DNA from: DATESZ01 sp035283845
GTDB lineage: Bacteria; Desulfobacterota; Syntrophia; Syntrophales; JACQWR01
Direction: 5' to 3'
DNA: 15,278 nucleotides
NCBI GenBank assembly: GCA_035283845.1
Contig: DATESZ010000191.1
Location: forward strand, 1-15,278
Position numbers and translations under genes: made by a program. Within the stretch, counting starts at the first letter, position 1; each line of letters opens with the position of its first letter. This document shows positions 7,501-15,017 of the stretch, in pieces. Under the pieces are notes generated by a model that was not told the DNA's origin, did no database searches, and saw only the letters and a list, made by a program, of their open reading frames with translations.

Positions 7501-7839
7501 ATGATTAATATTCTAAGTGGATGTTTTATTATAGCTGGAACTTTTTTTCTCAGTAAAAGTATTTTTAATCATCATATGAAGATGCTTGTTAACTATGTTT
7601 TTAATAGACAAGCCAAGTTGCCCGTCTTCATCACATTGGCTATTTTCACTTTTGGATACCGTAATAAACTCAAAGACATTAAATTTTGGGATTATGAGCA
7701 TGTGCCATCGGAAGATGCCTTCTCTTTTGAGCAACAATGGCGCATCCTTGAGCCTTTTGTGGGATTTATTTGTATTTTTATTGGAACAGGTTTACCCGTA
7801 TTAACCGGTAAGAATGTTAGTTTCTATTTCTGTCCGTAA
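7501..7839 (+). CDS. Hypothetical AT-rich small membrane protein
   Basis: I recognise no family. The 112-residue protein has a hydrophobic N-terminal segment (about 4-20), a basic stretch and short hydrophobic run in the middle (about 42-50), and a second clear hydrophobic segment near 84-101 (EPFVGFICIFIGTGLPVL). It may be an inner-membrane protein with a cytoplasmic loop. A strong GGAGGGG (7486-7492) lies 8 bases before the ATG, which favours real translation. The first 120 bases have about 26% G+C by hand count, far below the flanking hdr and met genes, so horizontal origin is likely. The last residues (NVSFYFCP) do not look like a natural end, so 3' truncation is possible. Confidence 0.5.
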   Translation: MINILSGCFIIAGTFFLSKSIFNHHMKMLVNYVFNRQAKLPVFITLAIFTFGYRNKLKDIKFWDYEHVPSEDAFSFEQQWRILEPFVGFICIFIGTGLPVLTGKNVSFYFCP

Positions 7840-7944
7840 TCTTTATTCTCATCACCTCTTGGTTGCCAAATAGTTGTAGGTGAACGGAAGAGAAGAACGC
7901 AAGAACCGGATGAACCGGATATAATCACAGGGAGGTTAGCGGAT

Positions 7945-8391
7945 ATGACGGAACCGGCAGCGAACGGATTTGAGCCTGAGGTTATCGCATTTTGTTGTGA
8001 GCATTGAGCTTACAGCGCTGCGGACCTGGCAGGTTCGATGAGACTGAGTTATCCCAGTAACGTGAAGATAGTAAAAGTGCCCTGTACCGGCCGTGTGGAT
8101 ATTTTGTTGATTTTACACGCCTTTGAGAAGGGGGTGGATGGTGTTTACTTGGCCGGATGCATGGAGGGCGAGTGCCATTTTTTACGGGGAAATTTACGGG
8201 CCAAACAGCGGGTGCAGTATGTGAAAGGTCTGCTGGAAGAGGTTGGGTTAGGCGGTGACCGGGTGGAGATGTTTAACATGAGCGCCTCCCAGGGTCAGCG
8301 ATTTGCTCAGGTAGCGCAGGAAATGACGGAACGGGTGCGTGCGCTGGGGCCGTCGCCGGTAAGAGGAGGTTTGAAAGATGATAGTAGGTAA
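7945..8391 (+). CDS. mvhD: Selenocysteine-containing MvhD-type iron-sulfur subunit (UGA at codon 21 read as Sec)
   Basis: This MvhD [2Fe-2S] electron-transfer subunit is expected to be 148 residues, the normal length for the family. An in-frame TGA at 8005-8007 (codon 21) falls in FCCEH-U-AYSAADLAG, which aligns residue by residue with FLCNWCAYAGADLAG of the upstream MvhD; Sec21 takes the place of C15. The other ligands also align: C18, C47, C72 and C77. The reading frame before the TGA starts at ATG 7945 with GGAGG (7931-7935) 9 bases upstream and encodes family-like sequence. A SECIS-like hairpin follows the UGA. Starting instead at ATG 8038 would remove the conserved N-terminus. The stop overlaps metV by 14 bases, so the two are coupled. 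The alternative, a nonsense mutation, is less likely because both sides are conserved. Confidence 0.88.
8005..8037 (+). promoter_or_regulatory. Selenocysteine UGA codon and candidate bacterial SECIS hairpin
   Basis: After the UGA (8005-8007), CGGACCT (8021-8027) pairs with AGGTTCG (8031-8037): seven pairs including one G-U, closed by loop GGC (8028-8030). The loop begins 20 bases after the UGA. Bacterial SECIS elements, bound by SelB, lie just downstream of the UGA with a small apical loop carrying G in its first two positions, which this one matches. Confidence 0.72.
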
Positions 8392-9046
8392 TCGCAAGGA
8401 GTTTCAAGAAATCGTGGGTATGCTCGGTTCAAACAGGCGGGTGCTCCTGTTGGGGTGCAATGAGTGCGTGACGGTCTGCGGTGTGGGCGGAGAGAAAGAA
8501 GTAGGGGTGCTCGCGTCGGAGTTGCGCATTCACTGGAAAACGGCAGGGGAAACCTTTGAGGTCCGGGAGCATACGCTAGAGCGGCAGTGTGATTACGAAT
8601 ACATCGATCAGGTGCGCAGTTTTGTCGGCGATTATGATGTCATTTTATCGATGGCCTGCGGGGCCGGGGTTCAATATGTGGCGGAGGCCTATAAGACAAA
8701 ACTGGTGATGCCGGCGGTGAACACGTCTTTTCTGGGGGTCACCCTGGAGCAGGGGGTATGGAGTGAGCGTTGCCAGGGTTGCGGCGCCTGCATCCTTGAC
8801 ATGACCGGGGGAGTCTGTCCGATCGCCCGTTGCGCGAAGAGTTTAATGAATGGTCCCTGCGGCGGTTCGTCGGGAGGAAAGTGCGAAGTGGACAAGGAGG
8901 TGGATTGCGGCTGGCAGTTGATAATTGATCGTCTTATGGAGCTTGGCCAGTTGGATCGTTATGAAGATATCATGCCGGTAAAGGATTGGCGCAGCAGCCG
9001 CGAAGCAGGTCCGCGCAAGAGGATAAGGGAGGATTTGAGACTGTGA
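8378..9046 (+). CDS. metV: MetV, zinc/iron-sulfur partner of methylene-tetrahydrofolate reductase
   Basis: This 222-residue protein matches MetV (methylene-THF reductase C-terminal domain family), the partner required by MetF in acetogens and related anaerobes. Visible features are an N-terminal cysteine cluster, LLLGCNECVTVCG (C27, C30, C34), a central Rossmann-like part (DYDVILSMACGAGVQYVAE), and a cysteine-rich C-terminal section with CQGCGAC, GGVCPIARC, NGPCGG and GGKCEVD that resembles a metal-binding knuckle. MetV is thought to link the MetF flavin to an Hdr-type electron-transfer partner. The ATG at 8378 has AGAGGAGGT (8362-8370) 7 bases upstream and overlaps the end of mvhD. Its TGA overlaps the metF start, so mvhD, metV and metF are translationally coupled and probably stoichiometric. 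Confidence 0.92.
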   Translation: MIVGNRKEFQEIVGMLGSNRRVLLLGCNECVTVCGVGGEKEVGVLASELRIHWKTAGETFEVREHTLERQCDYEYIDQVRSFVGDYDVILSMACGAGVQYVAEAYKTKLVMPAVNTSFLGVTLEQGVWSERCQGCGACILDMTGGVCPIARCAKSLMNGPCGGSSGGKCEVDKEVDCGWQLIIDRLMELGQLDRYEDIMPVKDWRSSREAGPRKRIREDLRL

Positions 9047-9966
9047 AGACGAATTCAAAAATAGAGAAGATATGGGATTCCGGAGGGTTCATCGTTACGT
9101 CGGAATGTGGCCCTCCGCGTGGTGCGGATGGTGATGTTGTTCGCAAAAAAGGTGAGTTTCTGCGGGGTGTTGTGGATGGCGTGAATGTCACGGACAATCA
9201 GACCTCGGTGGTGCGCATGTCCTCTCTTTCCGCCTGTGTGATATTGAAGGGAATGGGTTTGGAACCCATTTTACAGATGGTCTGCCGGGACAGGAACAGG
9301 ATTGCATTGCAGAGCGACATACTGGGCGCCGCTGCCCTGGGGATAAACAACATGCTCTGTTTATCCGGTGATCATCAGAAGTTTGGCGATCATCCACAAG
9401 GCAAGAATGTCTATGATATCGATTCCATGCAGTTGATACAAACGGTCTGCCGGATGCGTGAGGAAGGAAAATTCTTAGGCGGCGACGAAATAAAGGGAAA
9501 GCCGGTGATCTTTATCGGGGCAGCGGAAAACCCCTTTGCCGATCCCTTTGAGATACGAGCGGCCAGGCTGGGGAAAAAGGTGAAGGCGGGTTGCCAGTTT
9601 ATTCAGACGCAATGTATCTATAACTTAGAGAAGTTCGGCCGCTGGATGGAGATGGTCTGTGACCGGGGCCTGCACGAGAAGTGCGCCATTTTGGCCGGGG
9701 TAACACCAATGAAGTCCGTAGGAATGGCTCGCTATATGAAGAATAATGTTCCCGGCATGGATGTTCCCGATGATATGATCGAGCGGATGAAAGGGACGCC
9801 TAAAGAGAAACAGGCCGAGGAAGGGATAAAGATATGTGTGGAGTCCATTGAGAAGTTGAAGGAGATGCCGGGCGTGCGTGGAATTCACATCATGGCGATA
9901 GAATGGGAAGAGAAGGTAGCGGAAATCGTAAAAGCCGCCGGCCTGCTGCCAAGGCCGGAAGTGTAA
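9043..9966 (+). CDS. metF: MetF, methylene-tetrahydrofolate reductase
   Basis: This flavin-dependent TIM-barrel enzyme interconverts methylene-THF and methyl-THF in the Wood-Ljungdahl methyl branch. I start at GTG 9043, which overlaps the metV stop (GTGA) and has GGGAGG 9 bases upstream; this gives 307 residues, normal for MetF. The catalytic glutamate is E21 in VTSECGPPRG. VCRDRNRIALQSDILGA and LCLSGDH are the folate/flavin-site signatures, the latter holding the conserved Asp of the GD motif. A long C-terminal segment (ERMKGTPKEKQAEEG..GIHIMAIEWEEKV) is typical of this short MetF type that works with MetV. No NAD(P)H-reductase domain is present, so electrons must come through MetV and the Hdr/MvhD proteins. 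In a syntroph the pathway may run in the oxidative direction. Confidence 0.94.
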   Translation: MKTNSKIEKIWDSGGFIVTSECGPPRGADGDVVRKKGEFLRGVVDGVNVTDNQTSVVRMSSLSACVILKGMGLEPILQMVCRDRNRIALQSDILGAAALGINNMLCLSGDHQKFGDHPQGKNVYDIDSMQLIQTVCRMREEGKFLGGDEIKGKPVIFIGAAENPFADPFEIRAARLGKKVKAGCQFIQTQCIYNLEKFGRWMEMVCDRGLHEKCAILAGVTPMKSVGMARYMKNNVPGMDVPDDMIERMKGTPKEKQAEEGIKICVESIEKLKEMPGVRGIHIMAIEWEEKVAEIVKAAGLLPRPEV

Positions 9967-10058
9967 AGATAGAGTGCAGAAGACAGGAGTCAAAATAGCG
10001 CGTAGGCGCCAATATTACTCAACCACCAGTCACTGCATACAGAAAAAAGGAACTGCCG

Positions 10059-11474
10059 ATGAGTGAAGCAATAAGCTCCGATCTGGCGGAACAGATTCGC
10101 AGCCAGTGCGGCGAAAACGTTTTCCTTTGTTACCAGTGTCAGAAGTGTTCTTCCGGTTGTCCCGTTGCCGAGCATTTCGACCTTGCCCCCAACCAGTTCA
10201 TGCGCGCCATTCAGCTCGGCTGGAAGGAAACAGTGCTTAAATCCAGTACCCTATGGCTTTGCGCCATGTGCGAGACCTGCGCGGTGCGATGCCCTCACGA
10301 TATAAACATCACCAAAATCATGGACGTATTAAAGATAATGGCGCAGAAGGAAGGGCTGTCTTCCCCGCTTCCCGCGGCCGTGCTTTTCAACCAGGCGGCA
10401 ATGAGGGGGATAGGTCTTTTTGGAAGAATGTATGAGGCGGGTTTGATGGGTGAAATCTATCTCCGTCAACTGCTGTCAGGCACACTAAACTTCCCGCAGC
10501 TCGTAAAAAGAGACCTTCCTCTGGCATTGCAGATGATCAAAAAAGGGAAGTTGAAACTCCTCCCTTCTTTGGGGAAACCTGCCATACCGGTGAAAACCGC
10601 CGAAAAAAGAGAAGGGATCGCCTATTATCCTGGATGCAGCCTTCACGGCACGTCAAGTGAGTATAACACTTCCGTCAAGGCAGTGCTTTCCCGGCTTAAC
10701 GTCACGCTCGTGGAACCGCAAAACTGGAGTTGCTGCGGGAGCACGCCCGCACATTCAACGGATCGCTATCTTTCCCTGTTGCTTCCCATGAAAGACTTGC
10801 TTTTAATGGGCAAGGCAGGATTCGACAGTATTACCACGCCTTGTCCTTCTTGTTTTATCCGCCTTAGAACAGCTCAAAAGGAAAGCGGTGAGCATGACAT
10901 AAAAGAAAAACTCCTGACGAGCCTTGGGGAATTCCCTTCACCGGACATTAAAGTCGATCATCTCCTGCAGACCATTACGGAAAGAATAGGTTTTAACAAG
11001 GTTGCTCAAAAGGTGGTTCGTTCCTTGAAGGGCATGAAGTTGGTCTGCTACTATGGCTGCATCATTACCCGACCTCCAAAAATCACTGCCGTGCAGGATC
11101 ACGAATATCCCACCGGTATGGACAGGTTAATGAAAACATTAGGCGCCACGCCTCTCAACTGGTCTTACAAAACCCGTTGTTGCGGCGCAACATTAAGTAT
11201 TTCCCAGCCGGCGATAGCCCTCACCCTTACGAAGAGAATCCTGCAAGACGCGAAAAACGTTGGAGCCGATGCCGTCGTTGTCGCCTGTCCCTTATGTCAT
11301 ATTAACCTCGATGCCCGGCAGCGGCAGATCTGCGAGGAGCTTGGCGAAGCATTTAATCTGCCGATTGTTTATTTTACTCAGTTGATGGGGTTGGCTTTCG
11401 GTATGAGCGCCGGAGAGCTTGGACTTGACAAGCATTTCATTGATACAGGGAGTATCGTGAGCAAAATTAATTAA
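10059..11474 (+). CDS. HdrC-HdrB fusion, heterodisulfide reductase-like
   Basis: This 471-residue protein joins two subunits that are separate in methanogens. Residues 1-100 or so are HdrC, with two [4Fe-4S] motifs: C24-x2-C27-x2-C30-x3-C34 and C68-x2-C71-x2-C74-x3-C78. From about 190 onward is HdrB with two CCG modules: PGCSL, NWSCCGS, TPCPSC and then CYYGC, TRCCGAT, ACPLCH. In HdrB these bind non-cubane [4Fe-4S] clusters at the disulfide-reducing site. The linker (about 105-185) is helical, with no membrane span. No transmembrane HdrE/DsrM-like part is present, so this is the soluble type. AAGGAA lies 6 bases before the ATG. The 92-base gap from metF contains nothing I recognise. The substrate is unknown: a disulfide, or simply transfer of electrons to MetV. 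Confidence 0.93.
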   Translation: MSEAISSDLAEQIRSQCGENVFLCYQCQKCSSGCPVAEHFDLAPNQFMRAIQLGWKETVLKSSTLWLCAMCETCAVRCPHDINITKIMDVLKIMAQKEGLSSPLPAAVLFNQAAMRGIGLFGRMYEAGLMGEIYLRQLLSGTLNFPQLVKRDLPLALQMIKKGKLKLLPSLGKPAIPVKTAEKREGIAYYPGCSLHGTSSEYNTSVKAVLSRLNVTLVEPQNWSCCGSTPAHSTDRYLSLLLPMKDLLLMGKAGFDSITTPCPSCFIRLRTAQKESGEHDIKEKLLTSLGEFPSPDIKVDHLLQTITERIGFNKVAQKVVRSLKGMKLVCYYGCIITRPPKITAVQDHEYPTGMDRLMKTLGATPLNWSYKTRCCGATLSISQPAIALTLTKRILQDAKNVGADAVVVACPLCHINLDARQRQICEELGEAFNLPIVYFTQLMGLAFGMSAGELGLDKHFIDTGSIVSKIN

Positions 11475-11501
11475 CTTTCTTCCACCTCCAAGGGTGACGA
11501 G

Positions 11502-13442
11502 ATGGCAGGCACTCGCAATACGGATATATTAAAACGCAGGATCAAAGAGCTTGAGAAACGCCTGGCTGAGTACGAGAAGCAAGGGCTCAGTCATGATCTC
11601 CGCGAGGTCACGAAACGCCTTGAGAAGATCGCCGAGATGGGGGACGACGGGATCATTGTTTTCGGCGAAGATTCAAGGATCGAGTTTGCCAACCAGATGG
11701 CCGCCGATATTTTTGGTATTTCCAAAGAGGATATTTTAGACAGCGAATTTTACCGGCTTATCGGGAAAAGCGACCAGGCGTTTCTGACGGACATCCTGAC
11801 CCGCGGCAGGGGTGTGGGACAGAAGGTCTGTGCGGAAATGGCTATCAGGACGCACGGGGGAGATACGAAGGAAACGGAAGTGTGCATTGCCCCGACGAAG
11901 ACGGAAGACGGCAAAAGCAGGACCTATGCCTATATCAGGGACATAACGGAAAGAAAAAAATATGAAAAGGACCTGAAAGAGTCGGAAGAAAAATACCGCA
12001 ATCTCTTTGAAAGGGTGCGGCATGGTCTTTACATAAGCGCCAAGGAGGGACGTTTTTTAGACTGCAACCAGGCAATACTCGACATGCTTTGTTATGATAG
12101 TAAAGAAGAGTTTCTGCAAATAGACATCGCCAAAGACCTTTACATAAGACCGGAAGACCGTGCGTCATTTCAAAAACTGATTGAAAAGCAGGAGTTTGTG
12201 AAAGACCTGGAGGTGCAGTTTAAAAAGAAAAACAAAGAAGAGATCACCGTGCTCCTTACCGCCCATGTAAAGAGAGACGAAGGAGGCGTAATAGTAGGTT
12301 ATGAAGGTCTCATTATCGATATCTCAGAAAGAAAGAGAATGGAAAAGGAGCTCCGGGAAGCCAACGAATTTCTGACCAGGCTTATTGAAAGCTCCGTGGA
12401 CGGCATAATTGTAGCTGACACCGATGGCAATGTTCTCATCTTCAACGCCGGCGCCGAAAATATCCTCGGTTACAGAACCGATGAAGTAGTGGGGAAAATT
12501 AATATACGAAGCATCTACCCTCCCGGTGTCGCCACAGAGGTAATGCAAAAGCTCAAGAGCCGCGAGTTCGGCGGTGTAGGCAAACTTTCTTCTTTCCCGC
12601 TTCTTTTCCGACGTAAGGATGGAGAACTGATCGAATGCGATCTTTCCGCCTCTCTTATTTATGACGAGGAGGGAACTGAGATTGTAAGCGTTGGAATATT
12701 CAAAGATTTACGTGAAAGACTCGGGATTGAACGGGAACTTATAAACACCAGGGAGGCGCTCCTTCAGGCGGAAAAGCTGGCGGCGATGGGAAGGCTTACC
12801 TCCCAGATTGCCCACGAGCTTAATAATCCCATCTACGGCATCATGAATACCTTGGAGTTGCTGAAATCGGAAGTGCCTCCCGAGAGCAAAAGGAGGCGTA
12901 TCCTGGAGTTGTCTCTTTCGGAAACAGTAAGGCTCTCCGAAATGTTGCGCAGCATGCTAAGCTTCTCCAAGCCGGAAGAGGAAAAGAGGACACTCATAAA
13001 AATTAACGAAATTATCGAGGGAATTCTGCTGGTCATGGAAAAGCAGATGAGGGAGGCAAATATCAGGGTAATGACCACTTTTCAGAAAGATCTTCCGGAG
13101 ATCATGGCTTCCACAAATCAAATAAGGCAGGTCATGCTGAACATGATCAAGAACGCCAAAGAGAGCATGCCATCAGGCGGCGCCCTGAATATCAGGACAA
13201 TGAGTAACGCGGAAAATGTTGTGATCATTATAAGAGATACGGGGGCCGGAATTCCCGAAGAGATCAGGGATAAGATTTTCGATGCTTTTTTCACGACCAA
13301 GCAGAAGGTAAAAGGCGTGGGGTTGGGACTGTCGGTATGTTACGGCATCATCAAAGACCACGGGGGCGATATCAAGGTGGAGAGCGAAATCGGCAAGGGC
13401 ACCCACTTTATCATCACTTTGCCCGTTAAAGTAAGGGTGTAA
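11502..13442 (+). CDS. Cytoplasmic multi-PAS sensor histidine kinase
   Basis: This 646-residue sensor kinase begins with a coiled coil (residues about 5-45), followed by three PAS domains at about 38-150, 165-280 and 285-405, the first two ending in DITERK and DISERK. The HisKA domain carries H438 in the H-box (SQIAHELNNPIYG). The HATPase_c domain has N551 in the N-box (LNMIKNAKES), D579 in the G1 box (DTGAGIP), and the GVGLGLSVCYGIIKDHGG G2 box. No hydrophobic segment is long enough to span a membrane, so the signal is intracellular; redox state or a ligand sensed by PAS is plausible, but no haem or flavin residue can be assigned. It starts 27 bases after hdrCB with AGGGTG just upstream, and the matching response regulator follows. 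Confidence 0.93.
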   Translation: MAGTRNTDILKRRIKELEKRLAEYEKQGLSHDLREVTKRLEKIAEMGDDGIIVFGEDSRIEFANQMAADIFGISKEDILDSEFYRLIGKSDQAFLTDILTRGRGVGQKVCAEMAIRTHGGDTKETEVCIAPTKTEDGKSRTYAYIRDITERKKYEKDLKESEEKYRNLFERVRHGLYISAKEGRFLDCNQAILDMLCYDSKEEFLQIDIAKDLYIRPEDRASFQKLIEKQEFVKDLEVQFKKKNKEEITVLLTAHVKRDEGGVIVGYEGLIIDISERKRMEKELREANEFLTRLIESSVDGIIVADTDGNVLIFNAGAENILGYRTDEVVGKINIRSIYPPGVATEVMQKLKSREFGGVGKLSSFPLLFRRKDGELIECDLSASLIYDEEGTEIVSVGIFKDLRERLGIERELINTREALLQAEKLAAMGRLTSQIAHELNNPIYGIMNTLELLKSEVPPESKRRRILELSLSETVRLSEMLRSMLSFSKPEEEKRTLIKINEIIEGILLVMEKQMREANIRVMTTFQKDLPEIMASTNQIRQVMLNMIKNAKESMPSGGALNIRTMSNAENVVIIIRDTGAGIPEEIRDKIFDAFFTTKQKVKGVGLGLSVCYGIIKDHGGDIKVESEIGKGTHFIITLPVKVRV

Positions 13443-13514
13443 TTCTTCTTGCCGAGATCAGGCCGGGCTCAGGAAAGGGCCATCTTAAGGGAAATCTTTA
13501 ATGAGGATAAAACC

Positions 13515-14087
13515 ATGGAAATTTTAACGCTATCCCAGGCAAGCAAATATTGCAAGGTGTCAACCAAAACCATCATAAACTGGATTGAAGGGGGGGAACT
13601 ATCCGCCTTAAAAACAGCGGGCGGCCACCGCCGCATCAAAAAGGACGACCTGGATAAATTTCTGAAGGAAAAGGGACTTTCCCTTCCTGAGGGAATCAAA
13701 ATAGAGGAACGAAAAAAAATTCTCGTGGTGGATGACGACAGGATCATCGTGGAGACGATCGTTCAGGCGCTCGAGGAAGACGAGTACGGCTACGAATTGA
13801 TCTCCGCCGCCGATGGTTTTGAAGCTGGCTTGCAGGTCAGTCATTTCAAACCCGATCTGATCATCCTTGACATCATGATGCCCGATATAAACGGATACGA
13901 GGTCTGCAGAAAGATCAAAAGCAACCCTGATACAAAGAAGATCAAGATCATAGCGCTCTCCGCCTATCTTAATGAAGATGCATTTGAACAGATGAAAGAA
14001 TATGGAGCGGACGCCTGTTTTTCCAAGCCCTTGCCGCTTGGACAGCTAAAAGATATTGTTGTAAAACTTTTAGGACTTAAGAAATAG
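13515..14087 (+). CDS. Response regulator with N-terminal MerR/excisionase-type HTH and C-terminal receiver
   Basis: This 190-residue regulator has reversed domain order. Residues 1-52 form an excisionase/MerR-like HTH (LTLSQASKYCKVSTKTIINWIEGGELSALKTAGGHRRI), then a short linker, then a receiver domain at 67-190. Receiver residues are intact: D73-D75 acidic pocket, phospho-acceptor D119 (LIILDIMMPD), S149 and K171 (FSKPLP). ATG 13515 with GAGG (13503-13506) 8 bases upstream is chosen over TTG 13449. It is presumably phosphorylated by the kinase 72 bases upstream and would bind DNA through the HTH, perhaps at this operon's own promoter; the targets are inferred. Confidence 0.92.
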   Translation: MEILTLSQASKYCKVSTKTIINWIEGGELSALKTAGGHRRIKKDDLDKFLKEKGLSLPEGIKIEERKKILVVDDDRIIVETIVQALEEDEYGYELISAADGFEAGLQVSHFKPDLIILDIMMPDINGYEVCRKIKSNPDTKKIKIIALSAYLNEDAFEQMKEYGADACFSKPLPLGQLKDIVVKLLGLKK

Positions 14088-14112
14088 CTCCTTCGTAACG
14101 AGAGGAAAAATT

Positions 14113-14994
14113 ATGCGTTTATCTGAGAACCTGAAAAAGAAAAAGTTCGTCGTTACCTCGGAAATTCAGCCCCCTATCGGAACGGGCCCCGGCGAATTGA
14201 TTCACAACATGGAACGGATTCGGGGCAGGGTGGATGCCCTGACTGTTCCGGAACTTAAAATCGAAGGGTTGGTTACCGATACCATGGGGACCTGCCGTAT
14301 ATTGAAGGAACAAAAATTCGACCCCATCCTGCAAACCACCTGCCGCGACAGGAACAGGGTGGAACTGCAGGAATATCTGCTCAAGGCTTCGGAGGCGGGC
14401 ATAGAAAACATCCTTACCTTTACCGAAGATTACCGCATCACGGGCGACAGTCTCCAGGAGATCATGTTTTTTCACGTCGATTCAGGGAAGCTTTTTTCCG
14501 TTATTGATAACATCAGGGAAGGCCAGGATATTTCCGGAAAGGAATTGCCCGGCAAGGCTAATTTCTGCATCGGTTCCGGGATTGATTCCCGTTGGGGCCA
14601 GAAGGTGCCAGATATGCAGTTAAAAGAAATGGAGACCTTAGCCAACCACGGCGCCCAGTATTTCCTGTCCACCCCGGTGTTTGATCTTGACTCTTTCCAG
14701 CAGTTCATGAAAAGGCTGGAACCTTTCCGGGTTCCGGTTATTGCCGAAATCATCCTCGTGAGATCAGCCGAAATGGGGATGTTCCTGAATAAACACGTCA
14801 GGAGCGGCATTGTTCCCTATCGTATCATTGAGAAGCTGGCCAAGGCCCCGGACAAGGAAAAGGCAAGCATCGAAATAGTAAGCGATCTGGTGAAGGGACT
14901 TAGGGACATCTGTCAAGGGGTGCATCTCATACCTATCGGAGCGGAGGAGAGGGTTTCCAAATATCTCGAGGCGGCAAAGCTTTCATCCCTGTAG
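14113..14994 (+). CDS. MetF-like paralog, methylene-tetrahydrofolate reductase family
   Basis: This 293-residue TIM-barrel protein is clearly related to the MetF at 9043-9966 but divergent. The catalytic glutamate is kept (E17 in VTSEIQPP), as is TCRDRNRVELQEYLL, but the LCLSGDH loop is replaced by LTFTEDY and the C-terminal region differs. No MetV accompanies it. Instead the start of a third HdrA-like gene follows 23 bases later. It may be a second methylene-THF reductase with another electron partner, or an enzyme acting on a different folate or pterin. Start ATG 14113 has GAGG 7 bases upstream, and the 25-base gap from the regulator indicates cotranscription. Family membership is firm; the reaction is uncertain. 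Confidence 0.85.
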   Translation: MRLSENLKKKKFVVTSEIQPPIGTGPGELIHNMERIRGRVDALTVPELKIEGLVTDTMGTCRILKEQKFDPILQTTCRDRNRVELQEYLLKASEAGIENILTFTEDYRITGDSLQEIMFFHVDSGKLFSVIDNIREGQDISGKELPGKANFCIGSGIDSRWGQKVPDMQLKEMETLANHGAQYFLSTPVFDLDSFQQFMKRLEPFRVPVIAEIILVRSAEMGMFLNKHVRSGIVPYRIIEKLAKAPDKEKASIEIVSDLVKGLRDICQGVHLIPIGAEERVSKYLEAAKLSSL

Positions 14995-15017
14995 CGGGAA
15001 GGAGAAGGTTTGGCGGT

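Noticed and set aside
7840..7944. Promoter for the Sec-mvhD to metF cluster
   Set aside because: I searched for -35/-10 and sigma-54 type motifs and found none good enough to report.
8038..8040. ATG as the start of the downstream mvhD
   Set aside because: It would delete the conserved FCCxxC/U-AY-ADLAG segment and leave the good GGAGG at 7931 unused.
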